DNA of 6,224 nucleotides, from contig JAISGZ010000050.1 of assembly GCA_031262845.1 (NCBI GenBank), positions 1 through 6,224 of the forward strand. Reading direction: 5' to 3'. Of the stretch, positions 1 through 6,224 are shown piece by piece. How positions within the stretch are numbered: the first letter of the stretch is position 1; every line of letters starts with the position of its first letter. Origin of the DNA: Propionibacteriaceae bacterium (GTDB taxonomy: Bacteria; Actinomycetota; Actinomycetes; Propionibacteriales; Propionibacteriaceae). The notes beneath the pieces were generated by a model. The model was not told the DNA's origin. It searched no databases and worked only from the letters and a program-made list of their open reading frames with translations. The translations under genes were made by a program, and so were the position numbers.

Positions 1-508
1 CGCTGTCGTACAGCGGCCGCCGCTCGGTTTCCAGTTCGGTCAGCCGTTGGCGGACATCGCCCAACAACAGTGGCCGTAAGGCTGTCAGGCCGGCCCGTCG
101 GGTTGCCGTCGTAACCGAAACATCCAACCAGATGACGGTTTGGGAGGCCAGCAATTGCCGGTTTTCCGGCCGCAGGACCGCTCCCCCGCCAACCGAGATA
201 ACGGCCGACGACAGCGTCAGTGCTTGGCGCAGGGCTTCGGTTTCTAAGTCCCGGAAACTGTCCTCGCCTTGGTCGGCAAAAATCGCGCCGACCGGCTGAC
301 CCAGTTGTTGTTCAATCCAGTGGTCGGTGTCCCGGTGTTGCCAGCTCAGCCGGGCCGCCAGAGCTGTCCCAACCGAGGACTTACCGGCCGCCGGTAGCCC
401 GATCAGAACTAACCGGGTCAGGCCTGATGGGGCGCCCGCCCCGAGATTGGGAGTGGCTGGTTCAGGCCTGGCCTCGGAGGTTGGTGCGGTCACGGCAACG
501 GATTCCAT
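1..508 (-). CDS. aroK: Shikimate kinase, 3' end cut by window edge
   Basis: Cytoplasmic enzyme that transfers the ATP gamma-phosphate to the 3-hydroxyl of shikimate, a late step of chorismate synthesis. It is read from the reverse complement; 169 residues are visible and the frame is open to base 1. Visible motifs are a Walker A loop GLPAAGKSS (residues 37-45), DTD (60-62, Mg/shikimate site), FRDLE with Arg86 (shikimate binding), GGG (107-109), and RPLL with Arg145 in the lid, followed by ERRPLY near the edge. Only a short C-terminal tail should be missing. The start is uncertain: the only ATG (508) overlaps the aroC end by 19 nt, while an in-frame GTG at 493 forms a 4-nt GTGA overlap with the aroC stop. 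Neither has a clear Shine-Dalgarno sequence. Either start leaves more than 30 residues before the P-loop, rich in Pro, Ala, Gly and Glu, where most family members have about 10. Identity is secure; the start is not. Confidence 0.93.
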   Translation of the reverse strand, partial: MESVAVTAPTSEARPEPATPNLGAGAPSGLTRLVLIGLPAAGKSSVGTALAARLSWQHRDTDHWIEQQLGQPVGAIFADQGEDSFRDLETEALRQALTLSSAVISVGGGAVLRPENRQLLASQTVIWLDVSVTTATRRAGLTALRPLLLGDVRQRLTELETERRPLYDS

Positions 509-1701
509 TCGACCGGCAACAAGCCGCGTTCCTGTAACCGATCCCGGTAACGTTGAGCCGCCGAGCGGACCTCGGCCACACTGTCGCCACCGAATTTTTC
601 GATCACGGCTTCGGCGATGACCAAAGCCACGACGGCTTCGGCGACCACCCCGGCGGCCGGTACAGCGCAAACATCCGACCGCTGGTGGTGAGCCTTGACG
701 GCTTGTCCGGTCGTTACATCGACGGTTCGCAGGGCGTGTGGCACGGTGGCAATCGGTTTCATCGCCGCCGTCACACTGATCGTCTGACCGGTTGACAGGC
801 CGCCTTCGATACCACCAGCTCGTCGGCTCAAACGGCTGATGCCACCAGCTTCGGCGGCCGGCGCCATTTCATCGTGAGCGGCCGAACCGGGTAACCCGGC
901 CAAAGCGAAACCAGCCCCGATTTCGACGCCCTTGATGGCCTGAATCGCCATGACGGCTCCAGCCAGCCGGCCGTCCAGGCGCCGATCGGCTTGAACGTAA
1001 GACCCCAGTCCCGGTGGGCACCCCCAGACCAGCACTTCGACCACACCACCGAGCGTGTCGCCATCGTGTTTGGCCTGATCAATCCGGGCCTGCATAGCGG
1101 CACTCGCCACCGGATCGGCACAACGACACGGGTCGGCGTCAACCCGGGCCCGGTCGTCCCAGCTGATCGCCACCGGCTGGGCTCGGACCTGTTCAATCGC
1201 GACCACGTGGCTCAACACCCGGATGCCGAGGCTCTGGGCCAAGAAAGCCTGGGCGACGGCGCCGAGCGCCACCCGGGCGGCCGTCTCTCGAGCCGAAGCC
1301 CGTTCCAGCACTGGCCGGGCCTCGGGGAAATCGTATTTCTGCATCCCCGCCAGGTCGGCGTGGCCAGGGCGAGGTTTGGTCAGCGGAGCGTTGCGAGCGG
1401 TCTCCAACAGGCTCGGGTCGACCGGATCAGCCGACATCGTCTCGGACCACTTGGCCCATTCCGAATTGCCGATCTCAATCGCTACCGGCGAACCCAGGGT
1501 TTCACCGTGTCGCAATCCACTCAACAGGCGGACGGCGTCCTGTTCGAATTTCATGCGGGCACCGCGGCCATAGCCCAAACGACGGCGGGCCAAGGCCTCG
1601 CTGATGGTGCCGGAGGTCAACTGGACATGGGCCGGAAGTCCATCCATGACCGCCACAAGAGCGGGGCCGTGAGACTCACCAGCGGTGACATAACGCAACA
1701 C
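490..1701 (-). CDS. aroC: Chorismate synthase
   Basis: Converts 5-enolpyruvylshikimate-3-phosphate to chorismate using reduced FMN; this is the last step of the common aromatic pathway, in the cytoplasm. It is complete at 403 residues, a normal length for the actinobacterial form. Family signatures appear in order: GESHG (8-12, with catalytic-type His11), the Arg-rich FMN/substrate segment RRRLGYGRGARM (39-50), RPGHADL (111-117), SARET (136-140), GGIEGGLSTG (296-305) and RSDVCAVPAA (341-350, with the conserved Asp343). The start is GTG at 1701; it places GESHG eight residues in, as in most homologues, and no better upstream start is seen. The Shine-Dalgarno match is weak. A 126-bp gap separates it from aroE upstream, and its stop overlaps the start of aroK, so aroC and aroK are probably co-transcribed and translationally coupled. 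Confidence 0.97.
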   Translation of the reverse strand: MLRYVTAGESHGPALVAVMDGLPAHVQLTSGTISEALARRRLGYGRGARMKFEQDAVRLLSGLRHGETLGSPVAIEIGNSEWAKWSETMSADPVDPSLLETARNAPLTKPRPGHADLAGMQKYDFPEARPVLERASARETAARVALGAVAQAFLAQSLGIRVLSHVVAIEQVRAQPVAISWDDRARVDADPCRCADPVASAAMQARIDQAKHDGDTLGGVVEVLVWGCPPGLGSYVQADRRLDGRLAGAVMAIQAIKGVEIGAGFALAGLPGSAAHDEMAPAAEAGGISRLSRRAGGIEGGLSTGQTISVTAAMKPIATVPHALRTVDVTTGQAVKAHHQRSDVCAVPAAGVVAEAVVALVIAEAVIEKFGGDSVAEVRSAAQRYRDRLQERGLLPVEWNPLP

Positions 1702-1827
1702 AACGTCAGTCTCTCACGGGTGGACGCTGGAGTCTGGCTGACGCTCAGTTGGTGGTGTGTTGTCGCAGGTCACGGGACACGTTGCCATCCATTGAACGTG
1801 CGAACGACGCCGCGACTACCCCAGCCA
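1702..1827. other. aroE-aroC intergenic gap
   Basis: This is the longest non-coding stretch in the window (126 bp). I see no convincing -35/-10 pair, riboswitch or T-tailed terminator on the minus strand. One perfect 6-bp inverted repeat is present: CACGTT at 1778-1783 and AACGTG at 1795-1800, separated by 11 bases. It is too short and too weakly flanked to call a terminator or operator. The 7-mer TCACGGG occurs twice (1714-1720 and 1770-1776) and GACGCT twice (near 1723 and 1740). The gap is large enough for an aroC promoter, but whether aroC is transcribed separately or reads through from aroE cannot be decided here. Confidence 0.6.
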
Positions 1828-2862
1828 TCAGTCGGTGACCAGTGCCTGACATAAGACCGCGGCCGGACAAAACTGGCCTGTCATCTCCAGAATTTGGCCT
1901 TGGGCTTGGGCAATCAGCAAGTCACGGCCTGTCAAAACGGTCCGATTGGCCGCTTGAGCCGCGGCCATGAGCGGAGTTGGCCAGGGGTCGTAGAGGACAT
2001 CGAAGATCACCGGGGCCGCCGCCACCAGCCGGGTTGCCAGATCTCCCGCCACCGCGGCCGGGACGGTTGAGATCACGACGTCGGCTGGCACCCAGACATC
2101 ATCGAAAGAACGCCCGGTCACGGTCAGCCCCCAGCTCTCGGCGGCCGCTGTCAGGTGGTCGATCGCTTGAGCGTTGCGCCCGACGACTTGAGCCTGCGTA
2201 CAGCCGGACCGCGCCATGGCGTAAAGCGCTGAGGTTGCTGTCGCCCCGGTCCCGACCACGAGCGCCGACCTAATGGGCGGCTGCTCGGGTTGATCAGTGC
2301 GAAGTACAGGATCGTCATTGGAAACCGATAAAGCGTTGGCCGTGGTATCAGTGTCATGGTGGACCTGAACGTCGATGGGATCGCTCCCAGCGGGATCGGT
2401 GTGCTGACGGACCTGAACGTCGGTGAGATCGCCGTCAGCAGTCTCGGCGTAGTAGCCGGCTCTTTCCTCAACACCCCCACCAGTCCCCGGTGCGGAACCA
2501 GCTGACCGAAAAATCGCCATCAAACCCGTGACATCGGTATTGCGGATGCGCGTCGTAGCCGGGTCCTGGGGCGACCCATCGAAGATCACGGTGTTGGCGA
2601 CGCCGAGACTGCGCACGATGTCATCGGGTTGACCCCAATCGACAATGGCACTTTTCAGCGGCATGGTGCAGGACAAGCCCCGCCAGCGATCATCCAATCC
2701 GGCCCGGAAGGCCGGCAGTTCGGCCACCGTCAACTGATGGCGTTCGTATTGCCAATTCAGCCCCAGCCAGGCGTAAGCCGCCCGGTGTAACCGGGGTGAC
2801 AAGGAGTGGGCGATCGGTGAGCCGAGAACGGCACACCGCCGAACCGTGTCGGTCACGAACAC
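1828..2862 (-). CDS. aroE: Shikimate dehydrogenase with inter-domain insert
   Basis: NADP-dependent reduction of 3-dehydroshikimate to shikimate, in the cytoplasm. The N-terminal substrate domain shows GSPIAHSLSP (14-23, shikimate-binding serines), GLSCTMPLK (62-70, catalytic Lys70; the usual Asn-Val-Thr is Ser-Cys-Thr) and RNTD (107-110, catalytic Asp110). The C-terminal Rossmann domain shows VVGTGATATSA (202-212), DVLYDPWPTPL (288-298) and GRDLLIAQAQGQ (312-323). The protein is 344 residues, where the family is usually about 270-290. The excess lies in a polar, Asp/Thr/Gln-rich segment at about 121-196, between the two domains. Catalytic motifs are intact, so it is probably functional. The start chosen is the longest GTG (2862), which overlaps mltG by 10 nt. 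A second in-frame GTG at 2856 makes a 4-nt GTGA overlap with the mltG stop and is equally plausible; it would shorten the protein by two residues. Confidence 0.95.
   Translation of the reverse strand: MFVTDTVRRCAVLGSPIAHSLSPRLHRAAYAWLGLNWQYERHQLTVAELPAFRAGLDDRWRGLSCTMPLKSAIVDWGQPDDIVRSLGVANTVIFDGSPQDPATTRIRNTDVTGLMAIFRSAGSAPGTGGGVEERAGYYAETADGDLTDVQVRQHTDPAGSDPIDVQVHHDTDTTANALSVSNDDPVLRTDQPEQPPIRSALVVGTGATATSALYAMARSGCTQAQVVGRNAQAIDHLTAAAESWGLTVTGRSFDDVWVPADVVISTVPAAVAGDLATRLVAAAPVIFDVLYDPWPTPLMAAAQAANRTVLTGRDLLIAQAQGQILEMTGQFCPAAVLCQALVTD
2338..2433 (-). repeat. Two tandem 48-bp repeat units inside aroE
   Basis: Two adjacent in-frame 48-bp units (2386-2433 and 2338-2385) encode 16-residue repeats, GDLTDVQVRQHTDPAG followed by SDPIDVQVHHDTDTTA (AroE residues 144-175). 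At the DNA level the first 27 or so bases of each unit are nearly identical and share an exact core GACGTTCAGGTCC; divergence rises toward the 3' end. This pattern fits a tandem duplication that has since drifted. It sits in the polar insert between the catalytic and NADP domains and keeps the reading frame. Confidence 0.85.
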
Positions 2863-3974
2863 CCAGGCGGTTGACCGTTGTCAGCACACCATTCGCGGAA
2901 TTGAGCCACCAGGACGTTGAAGTCCTCTTCATTCGAGGCAAAACCTGTCTCGCCGGTGTAGAGGTCGGTTGTCGTCCAATAGATCCAATCGCCCTGAGCC
3001 GGATGTAAGGCCGCCGACAAGGCCGCTTCGCCGGGACTGCCGATCGGTGTGGCCGGCAAACCGGGGTTGGTGTAGATGTTGTACGGCAAACTGGCGTCCC
3101 GCTGCGAGTCAATCGTGATCGGATCGTCGTACGGTGTCCCGGTGGCTTGGAGGCGGCCGTAGCGGAAAGCCGATTCGACCCCGAGCGGCATGTCGATCGC
3201 CAGCCGGTTGTAAATCGCCCGGGCGACCTTCGGCCGGTCGGCGTCGCGGGAGACTTCTTTTTCGATCAGACTGGCGACGATGACGATGTCACGCGGCGTC
3301 AAACCGAGAGCAGCAGCGCCGTTGACCAAATCCAGTTGTTCAGCTTTGTTCTCGAAATTCACGACCGTACTGCGGAGAATTTCGGTCGCGTCCTCGGATA
3401 ATTCGTAGGTGTCGGGGAAAATAAAGCCTTCGAGATTGCCGTTGGCCCAATCCGGCAACCCGATCGCCACCGGGTTGGCCGCGGCGGCATCGAAATCTTC
3501 GACTGTCAATTCCGAACTCGCCACCAGTTCCGGTTTAATCTCGTCTTGCCAACGCCAACCCTCTTTGAGGATGACCTTGATCGTGACCCGATTGGCTGGG
3601 TCCAAGAGGTAATCGAGAGCGGTTCGGCTGGGCCAGCGGGTTTTCATTTCGTAGTGGCCGTGTTGGAGGACCAATTGGGCCGTACTATTCGATTGGAGGT
3701 CGTCGAATTCATCCATGAAAGTCTCGGCGGAAGCGATCACGCCTCGAGCTTCAAGAATGTCGGCTGAGCGTTGCCAGGTGGCGCCGTTGGGAATTGTCAC
3801 CATGACGGTCTCGTCGCCGTCGCCGGCATAGTCTTCGCGTTGATTCCAATCCTGGTACCAGCTGTAGGCCTTGAAACCGACGAAGCCCACGCCGCCGATC
3901 AATATCACCAGGCTGACCAAGACGGCAATACCACTTTTGACCCGTTGGTTGGGAGTCGGATCGCCCGATCTCAT
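2853..3974 (-). CDS. mltG: Endolytic murein transglycosylase (YceG/MltG family)
   Basis: Membrane-anchored lytic transglycosylase that cuts nascent glycan strands and so limits peptidoglycan chain length. It is 373 residues: a short basic cytoplasmic N-terminus, one transmembrane segment (about 14-36), an acidic linker, an extracytoplasmic region of LysM-like type (about 55-125) and the YceG catalytic domain. Visible motifs are LEGFIFPDTYEL (181-192), ASLIEKEV (234-241, with Glu238 matching the catalytic Glu of E. coli MltG), NRL (256-258), LPYNIYTNPGLPATPIGSPG (296-315) and ALHPAQGDWIYW (322-333). The usual LQxDxT-type segment reads LGVESAF, a variation noted under findings. Two cysteines (363, 372) lie near the C-terminus on the outer side. 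The ATG start is firmly placed: it has a strong AAGGAG sequence 5 nt upstream and overlaps the ruvX stop as ATGA. Its stop overlaps the aroE start. Confidence 0.95.
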   Translation of the reverse strand: MRSGDPTPNQRVKSGIAVLVSLVILIGGVGFVGFKAYSWYQDWNQREDYAGDGDETVMVTIPNGATWQRSADILEARGVIASAETFMDEFDDLQSNSTAQLVLQHGHYEMKTRWPSRTALDYLLDPANRVTIKVILKEGWRWQDEIKPELVASSELTVEDFDAAAANPVAIGLPDWANGNLEGFIFPDTYELSEDATEILRSTVVNFENKAEQLDLVNGAAALGLTPRDIVIVASLIEKEVSRDADRPKVARAIYNRLAIDMPLGVESAFRYGRLQATGTPYDDPITIDSQRDASLPYNIYTNPGLPATPIGSPGEAALSAALHPAQGDWIYWTTTDLYTGETGFASNEEDFNVLVAQFREWCADNGQPPGCS

Positions 3975-4474
3975 AGGTTCTCCTTAGTTGTCGGCGTGTC
4001 CGCCGAAATCGTCGCTACCTCCAGCGGCCAGGCCACCGCTTGGCCGGCTCGTTCAGCCGCTAGCACGGTCTCCAAGATAGCGACTGCCGCCTGTTGATCG
4101 ACAATTTGCCGCTGCTGCTTGGACGTCCGGCCCGCGGCCCGAAGTTTGTCGGCCGCTTCGGCCGAGGTTAATCGCTCGTCGACGAACCAGACGGCGACTC
4201 CTAGGCGGGTCGCCAAATCGGGCGCCAGCGCGGCGATCCGCTGGGCCGCCAAACCCGGTTCACCGGCCAAGGTCAGGGGGTAGCCGAGGATCAGCCCGAC
4301 CGGTTCGTAGTCCGCCACAATGGCGGCTAGCTGAGCCCACGGGTCGGCCGCCGCCACCGTCGCCACCGGGAAAGCCAACTGCCCGAACCGGTCACAGGCC
4401 GCGACCCCGATTCGCCGCTCCCCCCAGTCGAGCGCCACCCGGACGCCGGCCGGCATCGGCTGCGCTGCGGTCAT
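3971..4474 (-). CDS. ruvX: RuvX/YqgF-family putative Holliday junction resolvase
   Basis: RNase H-fold nuclease of the YqgF family. Members are annotated as putative pre-16S rRNA nucleases (E. coli YqgF acts in 16S rRNA 5'-end maturation) or as Holliday junction resolvases. It has 167 residues, slightly above the common 140-155 because of short tails at both ends. Motifs are ALDWGERRIGVAACD (14-28, first catalytic Asp16), LILGYPLTLAG (61-71), VDERLTSAEA (98-107) and IVDQQAAVAILETVL (124-138, with Asp126); these are the acidic residues expected of an active member. The ATG at 4474 was chosen because it lies just after the alaS stop, leaving a 31-bp gap. A second in-frame ATG at 4456 is possible. 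A much longer reading from 4636 would overlap alaS by about 130 bp with low-complexity Arg-rich sequence and is not credible. The stop overlaps the mltG start by 4 nt (ATGA). Confidence 0.93.
   Translation of the reverse strand: MTAAQPMPAGVRVALDWGERRIGVAACDRFGQLAFPVATVAAADPWAQLAAIVADYEPVGLILGYPLTLAGEPGLAAQRIAALAPDLATRLGVAVWFVDERLTSAEAADKLRAAGRTSKQQRQIVDQQAAVAILETVLAAERAGQAVAWPLEVATISADTPTTKENL
3980..3985 (-). promoter_or_regulatory. Shine-Dalgarno sequence of mltG
   Basis: On the minus strand AAGGAG, followed by A, lies 5 nt before the mltG ATG and inside the last codons of ruvX. It is the only strong ribosome-binding site in the window. It fixes the mltG start and implies independent initiation there, despite the overlap with the ruvX stop. 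Confidence 0.85.
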
Positions 4475-4505
4475 CTCGGGGCGTCGTCTCGGTTCGCCAG
4501 CCGCA

Positions 4506-6224
4506 TCAGCTGGTGGCCAAACTGGTGGCGATGGTGTCGAGCGCCGCCTGGGCCGCCGCCGGTTTCGTACCACCGCCCTGGGCCAAATCGGCCTTGCCAC
4601 CACCGCGGCCGCCCAGTATCGCCGCCGCCGGGCCAATCAGAGCCCCGGCGCTGTGACCCTGGGCTCGGGCTGCTTCGGTCGTCGCCACCACGATCGTCGG
4701 CTTGTCACCGGCCACCCCGATCAGGGCCACGACCGCCGCCGTATTACCCAATTGGCCCCGCAATTCGGTCGCCAGCGAGCGCAATTCGTTCCCACTGTGG
4801 TTGACCACCACCCCGAGATAGGTCAAATCACCCACGGTCACGGCCTGGGTCAACAAACGTTTGGCTTCCGCCGCCGCTTGTTGAACGGTCAGATCGGTGA
4901 TCGTCTTCTCGGCCTGCTTCAACTGGGTCAGCAACTTCCCGATCCGTTCGGGCAATTGGTCCGGCTGGACCTTCAACAGTTCGGTCAGCTGAGCGACTAT
5001 CGCTCGCTCAGCCGCCAGATGGTCAAAGGCATCGGCCGACACCAGGGCTTCGACCCGGCGGACGCCCGAGCCAACCGACTGTTCGCCCAACAGGGTCAAC
5101 AGACCGATCTGACCGGATTGGGCGACGTGGGTTCCGCCACACAGTTCGCGCGACCAAGGGCCGCCGATTTCGACCATCCGAACGACCGAACCGTATTTCT
5201 CGCCGAACATCGCCATCGCCCCGAGGGCTTGGGCTTCGGTCAGTGGCAGCTCTCGCGTCGTCACCGGCAGTTCATCCCGGATGGCCTCATTCGACTGGCC
5301 TTCAACTTCGGCCTTGAGGTCGTCGCTCAGCCCCGAGGTGGCCGAGAAATCGAACCTCAGGTAGCCCGGCTTGTTGTACGACCCAGCCTGGGTCGCAGTC
5401 GGGCCCAGTAAGCGACGTAGGACGGCATGGACCACGTGGGTCGCCGAATGGGCTTGACTAGCCCCAAAGCGGGCCGCCGCGTCGACCGTCGCCTGAACAA
5501 CTTGCCCGACTCGGAGCTGACCGTCGACGACGATGCCACGGTGAACGATCAAGCCGGCGACCGGCTTCTGGACGTCGACGACATCGACGACCGAACCGTC
5601 ACTGGAACTGATCCGTCCACTATCGGCGTCTTGACCGCCGGCTTCGGCGTAGAACGGCGTCTGAGCCAGGACAACTTCGACTTCGTCACCGGGAGTCGCG
5701 GTCTCAACCAAGACACCGTTTTTGATCAGGCCGAGCACCGTCGTCTCGGACTCAAGATCGGTGTAACCGATGAAATGGGTTTCCCCCACACGGCGCAACG
5801 TGGCGTAGGCCTCGGTTGAGGTCATCTGCCCCTTACGCCGTTGGGCGTCGGCTTTGGCCCGAGCTTTCTGTTCCGCCATCAGGCGGTGGAACTGGGACTG
5901 ATCGACCGTGATGCCCTGTTCAGCCGCCATCTCCAACGTCAAGTCGATCGGGAAACCGTAGGTGTCGTGCAATTGGAAGGCCTGGTCACCCGGCAAAACC
6001 TGGTCCTGGCGCTGGCGCACTTGGGCCACCGCCAAGTCGAACAATTTGCTGCCATCGGTCAGCGTGCGCCGGAAACTGGTCTCTTCGTTGTACGCCAAGT
6101 CGGACACCCGCGGCCACTGGTCGTGAATCTCGGGATACGACGCCACCATGACATCACGCGACACCGGTAGTAACTCCGGCAGAACCGGATCGGTCACACC
6201 GAGCATTCGCATTGACCGGATCAC
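4506..6224 (-). CDS. alaS: Alanyl-tRNA synthetase, C-terminal 572 residues (5' end outside window)
   Basis: Charges tRNA-Ala with alanine and hydrolyses mischarged Ser- and Gly-tRNA-Ala. The frame is open to the right edge, so the GTG at 6224 is an internal Val codon; roughly the first 300-plus residues, including the class II catalytic motifs, are missing. The visible part begins in the tRNA-recognition helical region (VIRSMRMLGV, then EETSFRRTL and HDTYGFPIDLT at 86-96). The editing domain follows with TPFYAEAGGQ (189-198), the zinc ligands HSATH (His259, His263), FDFS (291-294), FGEKYGSVVRMV (340-351) and LCGGTH (Cys362, His366). Next come a coiled-coil-like segment (about 430-460) and the C-Ala domain with GGRGGGKADLAQGGG (538-552). 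All four editing-site zinc ligands are present, so proofreading should be intact. The gene is first of the visible co-directional block and ends 31 bp before ruvX. Confidence 0.97.
   Translation of the reverse strand: MIRSMRMLGVTDPVLPELLPVSRDVMVASYPEIHDQWPRVSDLAYNEETSFRRTLTDGSKLFDLAVAQVRQRQDQVLPGDQAFQLHDTYGFPIDLTLEMAAEQGITVDQSQFHRLMAEQKARAKADAQRRKGQMTSTEAYATLRRVGETHFIGYTDLESETTVLGLIKNGVLVETATPGDEVEVVLAQTPFYAEAGGQDADSGRISSSDGSVVDVVDVQKPVAGLIVHRGIVVDGQLRVGQVVQATVDAAARFGASQAHSATHVVHAVLRRLLGPTATQAGSYNKPGYLRFDFSATSGLSDDLKAEVEGQSNEAIRDELPVTTRELPLTEAQALGAMAMFGEKYGSVVRMVEIGGPWSRELCGGTHVAQSGQIGLLTLLGEQSVGSGVRRVEALVSADAFDHLAAERAIVAQLTELLKVQPDQLPERIGKLLTQLKQAEKTITDLTVQQAAAEAKRLLTQAVTVGDLTYLGVVVNHSGNELRSLATELRGQLGNTAAVVALIGVAGDKPTIVVATTEAARAQGHSAGALIGPAAAILGGRGGGKADLAQGGGTKPAAAQAALDTIATSLATS

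Noticed and set aside
1778..1800. Inverted repeat as an intrinsic terminator after aroE
   Set aside because: Stem of only 6 bp with an 11-nt loop and no following T-tract on either strand.
991..1854. A 287-codon open frame on the plus strand opposite aroC
   Set aside because: It lies antisense to the whole first half of a strongly supported aroC. Its His/Arg/Gly-rich translation matches no family I know and is typical of shadow frames in GC-rich coding DNA.
2151..2480. A 109-codon alternative minus-strand frame across the AroE insert, as a hint that the insert is a separate gene or a frameshift
   Set aside because: The AroE frame continues without interruption through the insert into the Rossmann domain, and the alternative frame has no start context or recognisable domain.
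4475..4636. Upstream extension of ruvX to an ATG at 4636
   Set aside because: It would overlap the alaS C-terminal domain by about 130 bp and add an Arg/Pro-rich sequence not seen in the family; the ATG at 4474 gives a normal protein.
4653..5411. A 252-codon plus-strand open frame opposite alaS
   Set aside because: Antisense to conserved editing and C-Ala domain codons of AlaRS; its Gln/Arg-rich translation shows no recognisable domain.
5560..5600. Short GAC/GTC-rich repetitive stretch within alaS
   Set aside because: It encodes the Val-Asp repeat VVDVVDV in a beta-rich part of the editing region; ordinary codon repetition rather than a functional repeat.
1..6224. Search for tRNA or rRNA genes, CRISPR arrays, insertion sequences, attachment sites, toxin-antitoxin or defence genes
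   Set aside because: Nearly every base is accounted for by six conserved housekeeping genes on one strand; no cloverleaf, regularly spaced repeat, transposase or terminal inverted repeat was seen by eye.

Overview
The window is a compact, entirely minus-strand block of housekeeping genes. In transcription order (right to left) they are the 3' part of alaS, ruvX, mltG, aroE, aroC, and an aroK that runs off the left edge. The gene order alaS, ruvX (yqgF), mltG, aroE with aroC and aroK nearby is characteristic of Actinomycetota; Mycobacterium tuberculosis has the same genes in the same relative order, spread over a longer stretch. Protein details agree, such as the Val-Ile-Arg-Ser segment at the truncated start of AlaRS and the GLSCTMPLK and GRDLL motifs of AroE. 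Base composition is moderately high GC, with frequent CGG, CTG and GCC codons but also many CAA and TTG codons. This suggests an actinobacterium of less extreme GC than Streptomyces. The genus cannot be named from this sequence.

Layout: about 4506-6224 holds the editing and C-terminal parts of alanyl-tRNA synthetase. After a 31-bp gap come ruvX (4474 to 3971), mltG (3974 to 2853) and aroE (2862 to 1828), joined by short stop/start overlaps. A 126-bp gap (1827-1702) follows, then aroC (1701 to 490), which overlaps aroK (508 or 493 to the left edge). Only mltG has a clear strong Shine-Dalgarno sequence. The other junctions look translationally coupled or weakly initiated.

Functionally the block mixes translation (AlaRS), a RuvX/YqgF family nuclease, peptidoglycan strand termination (MltG), and three shikimate-pathway enzymes: shikimate dehydrogenase, shikimate kinase and chorismate synthase. 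AroE makes shikimate, AroK phosphorylates it, and AroC makes chorismate after EPSP synthase (AroA), which is not in this window.

I find no mobile element, CRISPR array, RNA gene or phage gene, and no evidence of an undescribed system. The most unusual feature is a hydrophilic insert of roughly 60 residues between the two domains of AroE, which contains a 48-bp tandem duplication. Next is a Pro/Ala-rich N-terminal extension on AroK. There is no gene-free stretch longer than 126 bp.
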